This document shows positions 19,437 to 29,707 of a stretch of 64,000 bases of DNA, one piece after another. The stretch lies in assembly GCA_002382445.1 (NCBI GenBank), contig DGAQ01000073.1, positions 151,583 to 215,582 of the forward strand, given 5' to 3'. This DNA is from Porticoccaceae bacterium UBA4026. Lineage in GTDB: Bacteria > Pseudomonadota > Gammaproteobacteria > Pseudomonadales > Porticoccaceae. How positions within the stretch are numbered: position 1 is the stretch's first letter; every line of letters begins with the position of its first letter. Both the position numbers and the translations under genes were made by a program. Below the pieces are notes generated by a model that had not been told where the DNA came from, searched no databases, and saw nothing but the letters and a program-made list of their open reading frames with translations.

Positions 19437-20511
19437 GCTTTTCCTGGTGTTGCCTTATTGCCCATTTAACGTGCTCTCGCACAAGAGCTGAGGGATGGTC
19501 TGCCTTGGCTTTGAGTTGGTTGAGAATTTCTTCTGATCCTTTCGCATTACCCAATCCTATAGCAAGATTTCGCAGCCAGCGTTCATGACCAATACGGCGA
19601 ATAGGTGACCCTTGGGTCTTGTCGAGGAATTCCTCCGGTTCCCAATTGAACAGAGTCACCATAGAGGGGGAGTCTAGATTATGCCGCGGTGTAAAATCGT
19701 CTTCCTTGGTTGGTGAGGCAAAACGATTCCAAGGACAGCTAATTTGACAGTCATCGCAGCCAAATACTCTATTTCCCATTAAGGGTCTCAACTCTTCTGG
19801 AATAGCTTCTTTATGCTCAATCGTAAGGTAGGATATACAGCGTCTGGCGTCTAAGACGTAGGGTTCAGGAAAAGCGTTGGTAGGACATACTGTAATACAT
19901 GCTTTACATTTTCCGCATTGGTTATCTTGCTTTTGCGAATCGACCGGTAATTTCAATGAAGTATATATCTCGCCAAGAAAAAACCATGATCCCGCATCCT
20001 GATTAAGCAATAGAGTATTTTTGCCGATCCATCCTAATCCAGCTTGCTCAGCAATCGGTTTTTCCATCACCGGCGCGCTGTCGACAAAAGGACGTTGTGA
20101 TAGCTCGAGTTCCGGTAGTTCATCTTCAATCTTTTTTATCAAAGTGGCGAGTCGGTTGCGAATGACCTTGTGATAGTCTCGGCCCAAAGCATAGCGAGAA
20201 ATATAGGCCTTGTTATCATCTTTTAAAACGGCGATCATTTTGTCGTCGGCAAGGTAGTCCATGCGGACAGAGATAACGCGAACAGTGTGATCAACTAACT
20301 TTTCTACCACATAGCGCTTATCGCCATGTTCGGACATCCAGTCCATAGAGCCATGAAAGCCTTTATCCAACCACTGATGCAGTCTATCGGATGCTAGACT
20401 TAAATCTGGTTCAACGATAGAAACCTGTTGAAAACCCAAGGTGGCACCCCAGGCCTTAATTTTTTTAGCTAAATTCTCGAGTTTCTCTGCCTTAACATTC
20501 ATTTCTTGCAT
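19423..20511 (-). CDS. queG: Epoxyqueuosine reductase QueG
   Basis: Cobalamin-dependent iron-sulfur enzyme for the last step of queuosine synthesis in tRNA (epoxyqueuosine to queuosine). 362 aa. Two ferredoxin-like [4Fe-4S] sites are visible, [16 protein letters not shown] (about residue 200) and [11 protein letters not shown] (about residue 252). [20 protein letters not shown] is the conserved B12-pocket block, and C-terminal HEAT-like repeats are present. Convergent with orn, divergent from nnr with 56 bp between. A second in-frame ATG nine bases downstream is an alternative start. Confidence 0.95.
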   Translation of the reverse strand: MQEMNVKAEKLENLAKKIKAWGATLGFQQVSIVEPDLSLASDRLHQWLDKGFHGSMDWMSEHGDKRYVVEKLVDHTVRVISVRMDYLADDKMIAVLKDDNKAYISRYALGRDYHKVIRNRLATLIKKIEDELPELELSQRPFVDSAPVMEKPIAEQAGLGWIGKNTLLLNQDAGSWFFLGEIYTSLKLPVDSQKQDNQCGKCKACITVCPTNAFPEPYVLDARRCISYLTIEHKEAIPEELRPLMGNRVFGCDDCQISCPWNRFASPTKEDDFTPRHNLDSPSMVTLFNWEPEEFLDKTQGSPIRRIGHERWLRNLAIGLGNAKGSEEILNQLKAKADHPSALVREHVKWAIRQHQEKLKPE

Positions 20512-20567
20512 GGTTTCGGCGCCATTCTGACTTATAATTAACCCAATTTTACTGGGATATCCGCTCC

Positions 20568-22088
20568 ATGTCGCACACTCTTCTGCAAGATGCCTTATTT
20601 AATACCCAAACAGTTCGAGAATTAGATCGGTTAGCCGTCAAAAATTCGGGTATGCCTAGCTTTGATCTGATGCAAAAAGCGGGTGCTGTTGCCTTTGCTG
20701 AGTTGCTTGAAACCTTTGGCAAACCAAGCTTTTTACACGTCTTCTGCGGAACAGGCAATAATGGTGGTGACGGATATATTATTGCTGCGTTGGCTGCAGT
20801 GCAAAATATTCCTGTAACCATTTATGAGGTGGGCAATACTGCGGCAATTTCTGGCGATGCCAATCTCGCAAAAAAATTGTGCATCGAGGCTAATGTCAAC
20901 TTGCAGGGACTCAAACTTGACTGCGATCTATCTCAAGGTGTGATTGTTGATAGTTTAATGGGTACCGGCTTTAAAGGCTCTCTTCGGGGTGAGTTTGCCG
21001 AAGCTATAGAGGTGATTAATTGTTCCTTTCTCCCTGTCATGTCCATTGATATTCCCTCAGGATTAAGTGCTGACACAGGTGCGGTTGAAGATATAGCGGT
21101 GAAGGCTGATTTAACCGTGACATTTATTGGTGCCAAACAGGGTTTGTTTACTGGACGCGGCCCAGCCGTGAGCGGCGAGATCGTCTATGATTCGCTGGAT
21201 ATACCAGAATCTATCTTACAAAAAATGGCACCCTCAGCCGAACTAATGGATCTGTCTGACCTCCTTGAATACCTTCCTGAGCCTGAGGCAGATGTGCATA
21301 AAAGCCAGCGAGGCCATTGCATGATTATAGGAGGCGAGCTGGGTTTTGGCGGAGCCGCCATAATGGCTGCAGAGGCTTGTTTAACGACGGGTTCTGGATT
21401 GACTAGTTTGGTTACTCGGGCCGAACATATCACTGCAAGTTTGGCGCGACAGCCTGAGATAATGGCCTGCGCTGTCGCATCAGGTCAGCAATTAGAACCT
21501 TTGCTTGATGGACCTACAGTGCTAGTCATCGGCCCAGGGTTGGGGCGCTCTTCTTGGTCGGAACAGTTGCTGCAAAAAGCTTTGGCGTCCGATCTACCGA
21601 TGGTCGTTGATGCGGATGGCTTAAATATAATATCGGAAGGTCGTGTTGTGACTAACCTTCAGAATATAAACTGGATTATGACACCGCACCCTGGCGAGGC
21701 GGCGAGATTATTAGATGTTTCTGTTGCTGAAATTGAAGCGGACCGGTTTTCTGCGGTTCGTCGACTACAAGAGAAATACAAGGCTATTGTGATTCTTAAA
21801 GGCGCTGGGAGCCTTGTGTCAGCGAAAGATGGACAGCCTATAAAAGTCTGCCCTTATGGTAATCCTGGAATGTCTACTGGTGGCATGGGCGATATTTTAA
21901 GTGGTGTGATTGGTAGTCTGATTGCCCAAGGCATCGATCTGCAAACTGCAGCAGAACTAGGCTGCTGTCTACATTCAGCTGCTGCTGATATGGCTGTGCA
22001 GGAAAAGGGATACAAGGGTTTGGTTGCGACAGACATCCTTCCATATTTGGCTAAAGCAATGAATCAATGGGATCAGGAGCTTTTGTGA
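20568..22088 (+). CDS. nnr: Bifunctional NAD(P)H-hydrate repair enzyme (epimerase/dehydratase)
   Basis: Metabolite-repair enzyme restoring NAD(P)H from its hydrated forms. 506 aa. The N-terminal YjeF_N epimerase domain (about 1-220) has CGTGNNGGDGYIIA. The C-terminal ADP-dependent (S)-NAD(P)H-hydrate dehydratase domain (about 235-500), of ribokinase-like fold, has VIGPGLGRS, WIMTPHPGEAARLL and GNPGMSTGGMGDILSG. In E. coli the order yjeF-tsaE-amiB-mutL-miaA-hfq-hflX-hflK-hflC is the same, so this opens a conserved cluster. Confidence 0.96.
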   Translation: MSHTLLQDALFNTQTVRELDRLAVKNSGMPSFDLMQKAGAVAFAELLETFGKPSFLHVFCGTGNNGGDGYIIAALAAVQNIPVTIYEVGNTAAISGDANLAKKLCIEANVNLQGLKLDCDLSQGVIVDSLMGTGFKGSLRGEFAEAIEVINCSFLPVMSIDIPSGLSADTGAVEDIAVKADLTVTFIGAKQGLFTGRGPAVSGEIVYDSLDIPESILQKMAPSAELMDLSDLLEYLPEPEADVHKSQRGHCMIIGGELGFGGAAIMAAEACLTTGSGLTSLVTRAEHITASLARQPEIMACAVASGQQLEPLLDGPTVLVIGPGLGRSSWSEQLLQKALASDLPMVVDADGLNIISEGRVVTNLQNINWIMTPHPGEAARLLDVSVAEIEADRFSAVRRLQEKYKAIVILKGAGSLVSAKDGQPIKVCPYGNPGMSTGGMGDILSGVIGSLIAQGIDLQTAAELGCCLHSAAADMAVQEKGYKGLVATDILPYLAKAMNQWDQELL

Positions 22089-22573
22089 GCAGTCAAATGG
22101 TTACTATTGCGGACTTTGATATTGTTGGTGAAGAGGCCATGGTCGCCTTTGGCTGCCATCTCTCAAAAAGCCTGCCGCGGCCATTGATTATTACACTACA
22201 AGGTGACCTTGGCGCGGGGAAAACAACCCTCAGTCGCGGAGTGCTTCAGGGCTTGGGACACAAAGGAGCGGTAAAAAGTCCAACCTATACTTTAGTTGAG
22301 CCTTATAAATTAGACGTCGGTATGGTTTATCATTTCGATTTGTACCGACTGGTGGACGCCGAAGAACTCGACTATATGGGCTTTACGGATTATTTAGAAG
22401 ACGCGGTGCTCTGTTTGATAGAATGGCCAGAACGTGGAGAGGGATTTTTACCTGCGGCAGATGTTAGTATTCGTATCATGCATGCGAATGATGGACGTCG
22501 TGTTACTGTGCAGGCTTATTCGGCTAATGGTGAAAAGCTAGTCACTCAAATCGGCAAAGGCATTAGCACCTAG
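22085..22573 (+). CDS. tsaE: tRNA threonylcarbamoyladenosine biosynthesis ATPase TsaE
   Basis: ATPase partner of TsaB/TsaD in making t6A37 on ANN-decoding tRNAs. Walker A is GDLGAGKTTLSRG, then KSPTYTLVEPY and FDLYRL, and IEWPERG near the end. I chose GTG at 22085 (162 aa) because it overlaps the nnr stop (GTGA) and has AGGAG at 22075-22079, five bases away. An ATG at 22067 would lengthen it by six residues inside nnr. Confidence 0.95.
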   Translation: MSSQMVTIADFDIVGEEAMVAFGCHLSKSLPRPLIITLQGDLGAGKTTLSRGVLQGLGHKGAVKSPTYTLVEPYKLDVGMVYHFDLYRLVDAEELDYMGFTDYLEDAVLCLIEWPERGEGFLPAADVSIRIMHANDGRRVTVQAYSANGEKLVTQIGKGIST

Positions 22574-22604
22574 TGACACTAATATAATAAGAGCAGTACA
22601 TTTA

Positions 22605-23951
22605 TTGAAATTAAGCGGCCACAAAAAATTAACGACATCGATGGCCGGTTTCCCTTGTTGGGCTGCCGGGCTTATTCTTTTGGTGTCTACCCATGTAATA
22701 GGTGCGGACATAGAGTCTGTGCGGTTATGGCAGGCCCCTGAGTATACGCGCCTAGTGATCGATTTAAGCGAGGTAGCTGAACATCAACTGATCATCCTCA
22801 AAAACCCCAATCGCCTAGTGATTGATTTAATCAACGTAGATCTAAAAACCACTTTTAATACCCTTGATCTAAGTAAAACGCCGATTGCGAGCATTCGTCA
22901 TGCAGTGCGTAATAAGAGCGATTTGCGAATCGTTCTAGACTTAAATAGCAATGTTAACCCGAAAAGTTTTACCCTGACAGCCAATGAGAAATATGGCAAT
23001 CGGTTGGTGGTTGACCTTTATGCCAATACGCAAACGGTAAGTAAAACGGTTGATAAGATATTAGAGCGTAAAAACCGAAAAATCATCATCGCTATTGATG
23101 CTGGCCATGGCGGAGAAGATCCAGGCGCCCTTGGACCAAAAAGTATCCAAGAGAAAATCGTGGCATTACAAATTGCCAAGAAAATTGAAAAACTTTTCGA
23201 TCAAAATATGTATTTTGACGGAGTTTTAATTCGTACGGGTGACTACTATGTTGGGCATCGAAAACGCATGGCTATTGCTCATAAGAGTGGCGCAGACTTT
23301 TTTATCTCGGTGCATGCAGATGCATTTACAAATTCATCCGTAAGCGGCGCTTCTGTCTATGCGCTGTCCACTAAGGGCGCTACCAGCGAGGCCGCCAGAT
23401 ATCTGGCGTCTAAGGCGAATAGAGCCGATCTTATCGGTGGTGCCAGCACGTTAAGGTTAGATGACAAAGATGATGTTCTGGCAGGGGTTTTACTTGATCT
23501 TTCGATGAACGAAACCTTGCGTCGAAGTCTTGAGGCCGGGAAGTACGTTTTAAGTAATATGGGCAGGGTGACTGAATTACATAAAAAGCGGGTAGAGCAA
23601 GCCTCGTTTTTGGTACTTAAATCTCCTGACATCCCTTCCTTGTTGATTGAAACGGGGTTCATTTCCAATCCAAGAGAGGCTAGGCAACTGAGCAATCCGG
23701 ACCATCAGGAAAAAATAGCACAGGCAATATTTGACGGGCTAGTCGACTATTATTCTCTTAGACCACCAGTGGGAACCTCCTTGGCGGGGAGTCATGCTAA
23801 GCAAAAAAGGACCCACGTTATTGCTCGGGGCGACACTCTTTCTGAAATAGCCCAGCGTTACAACACCTCGGTTAGTAGTATATTAAGATACAATAATCTT
23901 GCTTCCAGCTCGATTCGGGTTGGACAAAAGATCTCTATTCCACCAAGCTAA
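22605..23951 (+). CDS. amiB: N-acetylmuramoyl-L-alanine amidase (AmiB/AmiC type)
   Basis: Periplasmic amidase that splits septal peptidoglycan during cell separation. 448 aa from a TTG at 22605, which leaves a basic n-region (KLSGHKK) before the hydrophobic signal peptide. An ATG at 22641 is an alternative. AMIN domain at about 40-140; zinc amidase_3 domain about 160-385 with IDAGHGGEDPGALGP, FFISVHADAF and the catalytic-Glu block LLIETGFISN; C-terminal LysM at about 400-446 (IARGDTLSEIAQRYN). The domain set suits a substrate activated by an EnvC/NlpD-type regulator, not seen here. It sits between tsaE and mutL as in E. coli amiB. Confidence 0.95.
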   Translation: MKLSGHKKLTTSMAGFPCWAAGLILLVSTHVIGADIESVRLWQAPEYTRLVIDLSEVAEHQLIILKNPNRLVIDLINVDLKTTFNTLDLSKTPIASIRHAVRNKSDLRIVLDLNSNVNPKSFTLTANEKYGNRLVVDLYANTQTVSKTVDKILERKNRKIIIAIDAGHGGEDPGALGPKSIQEKIVALQIAKKIEKLFDQNMYFDGVLIRTGDYYVGHRKRMAIAHKSGADFFISVHADAFTNSSVSGASVYALSTKGATSEAARYLASKANRADLIGGASTLRLDDKDDVLAGVLLDLSMNETLRRSLEAGKYVLSNMGRVTELHKKRVEQASFLVLKSPDIPSLLIETGFISNPREARQLSNPDHQEKIAQAIFDGLVDYYSLRPPVGTSLAGSHAKQKRTHVIARGDTLSEIAQRYNTSVSSILRYNNLASSSIRVGQKISIPPS

Positions 23952-23992
23952 AGTGAGCTCGAACATTAAACGTTATTCTAAGGTTTGCAATC

Positions 23993-25822
23993 ATGCCTAG
24001 TATTCATATTCTCAGTCCGCAGCTGGCAAATCAAATTGCCGCAGGCGAAGTCGTCGAGCGTCCAGCCTCGGTTGTCAAAGAGCTCTGCGAAAACAGTTTA
24101 GATGCGGGCGCTCAGCGAATCGACGTTGAGATTGACCAGGGGGGGGTTAAGTTAATTAAGGTGCGCGACGATGGCTGTGGTATTTCTGAGGCAGATTTGC
24201 CCCTAGCCTTAAGCCGACATGCCACCAGTAAAATTACCAATTTAGATGATCTGGAGGCGGTTTCTACCTTAGGATTTCGCGGCGAAGCTTTGGCCAGTAT
24301 TTCATCAGTATCACGGTTAGAATTCACTTCAAATACGGGTGATGGCAAGGGTTGGAAAGCGATATCTGAAGGTAGAGACATGAAAGTAGAGCTACAACCG
24401 GCGGCTCATCCGAGAGGGTCGAGCGTTGAGGTGAGGGATCTGTTTTTTAACACTCCAGCGAGACGTAAATTTCTGCGGACTGAAGGCACTGAATATAAAC
24501 GCATCCATGAGGGTATAAAAAAATTAGCGCTTAGCAGAATGGATGTGGCCTTTAGTTTGCGCCATAACCAAAAAGTACAGTTCAATATGCGGCCCGCTGC
24601 CAATCATGCTGAGCAAGAAAAGCGTGTTGCTGATATTTGTGGACCGCTATTTATGGAGCAGGCGCTTTACATTGATAATGATCGCAGGGGTATCCGGCTA
24701 TGGGGCTGGATTGGGCGACCTACTTTCTCTCGTAGCCAGCCGGATCTCCAGTATTTCTTTGTTAACGGTCGCTCTATCCGGGACAAAATTGTTTCCCACG
24801 CCGTACGTCAGGCTTATCAAGATGTACTCTACCATGGTCGTCATCCCGCATATGTGCTGTTTTTAGAGATCCTGCCTTCTGATGTTGATGTCAATGTACA
24901 TCCCACTAAGCATGAGGTGCGCTTTCGTGAGAGCGGCTCTATTCATAGTTTTGTATCCAGTACCTTACAAAAAGCCCTGGCGATCGATCGGCCTCAAGAT
25001 CATTTGCAGGCGGGTGTAGGAGATCCTTTAGGTGAGATGGCAGGCTTGGGGAAAGATGATCCCTTAATCAATCAATCTTTGCAGTCATCATTGTCATTGC
25101 TGGGCAATCCATCTGGCGGTTACCAGCAAACATGGCGGGGGTCACAGTCGACATTTAATAGCGTTAATACGCCCTTAAGTAACTACCAGAGTCTTTATTC
25201 TGGGCAGGGCGGTGATAGTGTCGAGGGTGAACAAGAGATTCCCCCATTGGGCTTTGCGATTGCTCAGTTGAAAGGTATTTTTATCCTTGCAGAGAACAGT
25301 CATGGATTAATCATTGTTGATATGCATGCTGCCCATGAGCGAATTACATATGAACGAATGAAACAGGCTTTCGATGATCAACGCTTAGCGGCGCAGCCAT
25401 TGCTGGTGCCAGAAAGTCTGGCCTTAAGCCAGCGGGAGGCTGATATTGTCGAGGCCCATTACGGGTTGTTCCAGGAGCTAGGTTTTAGTGTTGAGAGGGT
25501 CGCGCTGGAAAGTGTCATCGTAAGAGAAATACCCGCCATTTTACGGGGATCAAAAGTTGAAGGTTTATTACGAGATGTGATCTCTGACTTATTAGAGCAT
25601 GGAACCTCAGAACGGATCAGGGATCATATCAATGAGATTCTTTCTACGATGGCCTGTCATGGCTCGGTGCGAGCTAATCGGAAGCTCAGCATCCCTGAGA
25701 TGAATGGTTTACTGCGTGACATGGAAATAACGGAGCGCAGTGGACAATGTAACCACGGGCGTCCAACCTGGTCTCAATTAACACTGGATCAACTCGACAA
25801 GCTTTTTTTACGCGGCCAATAG
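23993..25822 (+). CDS. mutL: DNA mismatch repair protein MutL (endonuclease type)
   Basis: Matchmaker of methyl-independent or -directed mismatch repair. 609 aa. The GHKL ATPase N-terminus has [22 protein letters not shown] and [10 protein letters not shown]; a variable linker at about 340-410 precedes the C-terminal dimer domain. The sequence [12 protein letters not shown] begins at D443 and fits the DQHAx2Ex4E endonuclease motif, as in Pseudomonas MutL and unlike E. coli MutL. C-terminal [14 protein letters not shown] and [10 protein letters not shown] complete the metal site. This suggests a MutH-independent nicking mechanism (inference). Confidence 0.97.
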   Translation: MPSIHILSPQLANQIAAGEVVERPASVVKELCENSLDAGAQRIDVEIDQGGVKLIKVRDDGCGISEADLPLALSRHATSKITNLDDLEAVSTLGFRGEALASISSVSRLEFTSNTGDGKGWKAISEGRDMKVELQPAAHPRGSSVEVRDLFFNTPARRKFLRTEGTEYKRIHEGIKKLALSRMDVAFSLRHNQKVQFNMRPAANHAEQEKRVADICGPLFMEQALYIDNDRRGIRLWGWIGRPTFSRSQPDLQYFFVNGRSIRDKIVSHAVRQAYQDVLYHGRHPAYVLFLEILPSDVDVNVHPTKHEVRFRESGSIHSFVSSTLQKALAIDRPQDHLQAGVGDPLGEMAGLGKDDPLINQSLQSSLSLLGNPSGGYQQTWRGSQSTFNSVNTPLSNYQSLYSGQGGDSVEGEQEIPPLGFAIAQLKGIFILAENSHGLIIVDMHAAHERITYERMKQAFDDQRLAAQPLLVPESLALSQREADIVEAHYGLFQELGFSVERVALESVIVREIPAILRGSKVEGLLRDVISDLLEHGTSERIRDHINEILSTMACHGSVRANRKLSIPEMNGLLRDMEITERSGQCNHGRPTWSQLTLDQLDKLFLRGQ

Positions 25823-25833
25823 GTAACCTCGCC

Positions 25834-26808
25834 ATGTCAGTATCATCGTTGCCTCCAGCTATTTTCTTAATGGGCCCTACGGCTTCAGGGAAAACGGATA
25901 TAGCGATGGGCCTTCGTGAGCACCTACCTGTTGATATTATTAGTGTCGACTCAGCCCAAGTTTATCGTCAGATGAACATCGGTAGTGCCAAACCTGACCC
26001 TGAGACGCTCAAACAGCATCCACATCGGCTTATCGACATTAGAGACCCTGTTGAGGCCTATAGCGCGGGAGATTTCCTTAAAGATGCTAAGACGCAAATG
26101 GATGAGATCACCGCCGCAGGCCGCATACCGCTGCTTGTGGGCGGCACCATGCTCTATTTTAAAGTGTTGCTTGAAGGTCTTGCTGAGCTCCCTCCGGGGA
26201 ATCAAGTCATTCGTGATGAGTTGCAAGGGCGAGCCGAAAAATCTGGCTGGCCTAGCTTGCACGAAGAGCTAAAGCGCATTGATCCAAAAGTGGCTGCGCG
26301 ATTACATCCAAATCACTCGCAGAGAATTCAACGAGCCCTTGAAGTGTACCTGATTACAGGGTCACCTCTATCAGAGTTGCAATCCTTATCAAAAGGTAAG
26401 GGTATCCAGGATGAATATCAGTTAACTCAACTAGCCTTAGTCAGTAACAACCGCTCTTTATTGCATGAGCGTATTGCCAAGCGCTTCCACCTTATGATGG
26501 AGAGGGGCTTTGAGTCAGAGGTTAAAGCACTTTATCAGCGCGGCGATCTTGCCGCTACCTCAACTGCCATGAGATCGGCGGGTTATCGGCAGCTTTGGGA
26601 TTATTGCGATGGCCTTTTAAGTATTGAAGAAGCCGTAGAGCGGGGCATTATAGCCAGTCGCCAGCTAGCCAAGCGACAGATAACCTGGTTGCGCAATTGG
26701 CCAAATGCTAGAGAAATTCTTGTTGATAATGGTGAGAGCTATCACAATTGCATAAATATATGTAATCAAAGCTTGAAAATGCTAAGAGAGCCCCCCATAT
26801 TGTATTAG
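25834..26808 (+). CDS. miaA: tRNA dimethylallyltransferase MiaA
   Basis: Transfers a dimethylallyl group to A37 of tRNAs reading UNN codons (i6A37). 324 aa. P-loop GPTASGKT at residues 14-21, then DSAQVYRQMNIGSAKPD and GGTMLYFKVLLEGL. The HPNHSQRIQRALEV block is the tRNA-binding part. 11 bp after mutL and before hfq, as in E. coli. Confidence 0.97.
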   Translation: MSVSSLPPAIFLMGPTASGKTDIAMGLREHLPVDIISVDSAQVYRQMNIGSAKPDPETLKQHPHRLIDIRDPVEAYSAGDFLKDAKTQMDEITAAGRIPLLVGGTMLYFKVLLEGLAELPPGNQVIRDELQGRAEKSGWPSLHEELKRIDPKVAARLHPNHSQRIQRALEVYLITGSPLSELQSLSKGKGIQDEYQLTQLALVSNNRSLLHERIAKRFHLMMERGFESEVKALYQRGDLAATSTAMRSAGYRQLWDYCDGLLSIEEAVERGIIASRQLAKRQITWLRNWPNAREILVDNGESYHNCINICNQSLKMLREPPILY

Positions 26809-26911
26809 TAGGAAGCAATAAAGACAGCTTCTAAAAGCGGCCGCAATCCCGCTTATACTTTTGCTGCGAGCGATGCAGCCTATATTGAATAGTCAATAAG
26901 GAGAAATCTCC

Positions 26912-27178
26912 ATGTCAAAAGGACATAACCTGCAAGACCCTTTTCTTAACGTGTTAAGAAAAGAACGAGTTCCTGTGTCAATATTCTTAGTTAACGGTAT
27001 TAAACTTCAAGGACAGGTCGAGTCATTTGATCAGTTTGTTGTCCTGTTAAAAAACACCGTCAGCCAAATGGTCTACAAGCACGCCATTTCTACAATTGTA
27101 CCCTCTCGTGTCGTTCGGCTGCCAAGTAGCGGCGCGGACCAAGATGATGGCGAAGAGTATGGCGAGGACCAATTCTAG
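26912..27178 (+). CDS. hfq: RNA chaperone Hfq
   Basis: Hexameric Sm-like protein that pairs small RNAs with mRNAs. 88 aa. Sm1 region around residues 8-50 with the proximal-site residues QDPFLN and [10 protein letters not shown]; Sm2 is the [12 protein letters not shown] block. The C-terminal tail is short, acidic and unstructured. SD AAGGAGA at about 26897-26903, a strong site. The 103 bp upstream of it contains a possible promoter but no terminator that I can identify. Confidence 0.98.
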   Translation: MSKGHNLQDPFLNVLRKERVPVSIFLVNGIKLQGQVESFDQFVVLLKNTVSQMVYKHAISTIVPSRVVRLPSSGADQDDGEEYGEDQF

Positions 27179-27181
27179 CCG

Positions 27182-28477
27182 GTGGCATTATTTTTTGAAC
27201 GACCAGAGTCTGGCGAAAGAGCGGTACTTGTTCACATAAAGCTTAATAGCGAATCTGAACCTGAAGATCCTAGAGAATTTGAAGAGCTAGTGCTTGCTGC
27301 TGGCGGTGATCCTGTGGAGTTTATTACCGGATCTCGTCAGTCTCCCAGTGCCAAGACTTTTATAGGCACCGGTAAGCTCGATGAAATTAATGCGGTGGTA
27401 AAGAGTACCTGTGCTGAATTGGTGATTTTCAATCATAATTTGTCACCGAGTCAGGAGCGTAATTTAGAGGCCGTTTTGCAGTGCAGGGTGTTGGACAGAA
27501 CAGGGCTCATTTTAGATATTTTTGCTCAGCGAGCGCGAACCCATGAAGGTAAGTTGCAGGTCGAGCTTGCACAACTTCAACATCTCTCATCACGACTGGT
27601 TCGAGGTTGGACTCACCTTGAGCGCCAAAAGGGCGGCATTGGTATGCGTGGTCCTGGTGAGACTCAGCTTGAGTCGGATCGGCGGATGGTCAGAGATCGT
27701 ATTAAATTAATTAAACAGCGTCTCGAAAAAGTTCGCAAACAGAGAGGCCAGGGTCGAATAGGGCGGCAGCGGTCTGAAATACCCACCGTATCGCTGGTTG
27801 GGTATACCAATGCAGGTAAATCAACTCTTTTTAATACATTAACTAACGCTGATGTCTTCGTGGCGGATCAATTGTTTGCGACACTAGATCCGACAATGCG
27901 CAGGCTGGATATTGCTAATATAGGCGCGGTTATTTTTGCTGACACGGTTGGTTTTATTAGTCATCTACCTCACCGATTGGTGGAGGCGTTTAGAGCAACC
28001 TTGGAAGAGGCTGCATTGGCCGATCTACTACTTCATGTTATCGACGCCGGCGCGGAAGATCGCGCCACTAATATAGTGCGTGTTGATGAGGTACTAAAAG
28101 AAATTCAGGCGAACAAGATTCCGTCCTTGATGGTTTACAATAAGGGTGACTTGTTAGATGACTTTTCACCTAGACTCGATCGTGATGCTGATGGTATGCC
28201 CATCGCAGTTTGGGTTTCAGCGCTGGCCGGTGAGGGCATGGACTTATTGCTCCAGGCGATAGCCGAAAGATTACCCAGCAAGATTGTGCATGAGCATCTA
28301 CAACTACAGCCTAGTCAGGGCGCATTTCGGGCTGCATTGTATAGCCATAAGGCAGTTTTGAATGAAAGCGCTGGTGAACAAGGCATTATAAATCTGGAAA
28401 TTCAGCTGGCTGAGAATGACTTTTTCCGTATTTTGAAAGCGGCGGGGTTGAAAAAGCATGATTTGGTCACAGTATAA
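27182..28477 (+). CDS. hflX: Ribosome-associated GTPase HflX
   Basis: GTPase that splits or rescues stalled 70S ribosomes under stress. 431 aa from a GTG that lies 3 bp after the hfq stop. HflX N-terminal subdomain with TFIGTGKLDEI and ERNLEAVLQCRVLDRTGLIL; the GTPase G1 motif VGYTNAGKST is at about residues 205-214; G3 DTVGF is present, and the G4 position reads NKGD. It is in line with hfq and hflK as in E. coli. Confidence 0.97.
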   Translation: MALFFERPESGERAVLVHIKLNSESEPEDPREFEELVLAAGGDPVEFITGSRQSPSAKTFIGTGKLDEINAVVKSTCAELVIFNHNLSPSQERNLEAVLQCRVLDRTGLILDIFAQRARTHEGKLQVELAQLQHLSSRLVRGWTHLERQKGGIGMRGPGETQLESDRRMVRDRIKLIKQRLEKVRKQRGQGRIGRQRSEIPTVSLVGYTNAGKSTLFNTLTNADVFVADQLFATLDPTMRRLDIANIGAVIFADTVGFISHLPHRLVEAFRATLEEAALADLLLHVIDAGAEDRATNIVRVDEVLKEIQANKIPSLMVYNKGDLLDDFSPRLDRDADGMPIAVWVSALAGEGMDLLLQAIAERLPSKIVHEHLQLQPSQGAFRAALYSHKAVLNESAGEQGIINLEIQLAENDFFRILKAAGLKKHDLVTV

Positions 28478-28579
28478 GGGTCTGGGGTTAAAATAATCTG
28501 CACCTAGTCGTACATTAGATGCGTAAACCTTTACAATACTGGTCGTTAACAAGACACTAATTTTAACTTGGAGAATATT

Positions 28580-29707
28580 ATGGCCTGGAATGAACCGGGT
28601 GGTGGGAAAGACCCTTGGGGTGGTAACCGAAACGATCAAGGTCCGCCGGATATTGATGAAGCCCTGAAAAAATTAAAAGAGAAACTCTCCATGTTTGGCT
28701 CTGGCGGAGGCTCTGGTGGCGGTAATATAAAAGGCCTGATCCCGATAGCTTTGTTGGTTTTGGTGGTAGTCTGGGGTTTGCTCGGCGTCTATCAGGTGGA
28801 TGAAACAGAGCAGACAGTCGTTCTTCGTCTCGGGAAGTACCATGACACGGTGGGCTCGGGTCTGCATTGGAATCCACCTTTAATTGACTCGCGCACCACG
28901 GTTGGTGTGACTGAGGAACGCCAATATTCTACTCGCGGACTTATGCTAACCGAAGACGAAAATATTGTCGAAGTCGCTCTTTCTGTGCAATACAACATTG
29001 CCAGCGCTAAAGACTTTGTTTTGAATATTAGGTCACCAGAGGTTAGCTTAAAACACGCGCTCGACAGTGCGTTACGCCACGTGGTTGGAAGTACTGTTCT
29101 TGATGGTGTTATTTCTACGGGTCGTGAGCAGGTGGCTATATCTACCGCTGACAAGCTGCAAGATTTACTTAATCTTTATTCCAGCGGGATTAACGTGGTT
29201 AAGATTAACATCGAGGATGCGAAGCCGCCGAATGAAGTCAAGGCGGCCTATGATGATGTTATTAAAGCCCGAGAAGACCTAGAGCGCTTAGTGAATGAAG
29301 CTCAGGCCTACTCCAACGGTATAATACCCGAAGCCCGTGGTGAAGCTCAGCGCCTGAGAGAAGAAGCGCAGGGTTATCTATCGCAGGTTGTATCTAAATC
29401 TCAGGGTGAAGCCAACCGTTTTGTTAAGCTTTTAACAGAATATCAAAAGGCACCGGAAGTGACTCGAAAACGCTTGTATATAGATGCTATTGAGCAGGTG
29501 ATGACTGAGAGCACCAAAATCTTGGTAGACACAGAGGGCGGTAATAATATGCTCTATATACCTTTAGATAAGTTGGTTCAGCAGGGGAGTGGCGCGTCCA
29601 TTCGTGGCGCTGAAAACAATAATCAGCTAATCGACCGTATAGCCAATGAAGTCATTGAGAAGCTTCAGAGAAACAGCAACCAAGTTCAATCGGAGCAACG
29701 TCGATGA
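28580..29707 (+). CDS. hflK: FtsH protease modulator HflK
   Basis: Inner-membrane SPFH/prohibitin protein that with HflC forms a cage around FtsH. 375 aa. ATG at 28580 has GGAG at 28570-28573; a TTG at 28568 in frame was not chosen. The Gly/Asn-rich cytoplasmic N-terminus is typical of HflK; the membrane segment is at about 51-71, followed by the SPFH domain (YQVDETEQTVVLRLGK) and a helical C-terminal stretch. Overlaps hflC by 4 bp. Confidence 0.97.
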   Translation: MAWNEPGGGKDPWGGNRNDQGPPDIDEALKKLKEKLSMFGSGGGSGGGNIKGLIPIALLVLVVVWGLLGVYQVDETEQTVVLRLGKYHDTVGSGLHWNPPLIDSRTTVGVTEERQYSTRGLMLTEDENIVEVALSVQYNIASAKDFVLNIRSPEVSLKHALDSALRHVVGSTVLDGVISTGREQVAISTADKLQDLLNLYSSGINVVKINIEDAKPPNEVKAAYDDVIKAREDLERLVNEAQAYSNGIIPEARGEAQRLREEAQGYLSQVVSKSQGEANRFVKLLTEYQKAPEVTRKRLYIDAIEQVMTESTKILVDTEGGNNMLYIPLDKLVQQGSGASIRGAENNNQLIDRIANEVIEKLQRNSNQVQSEQRR

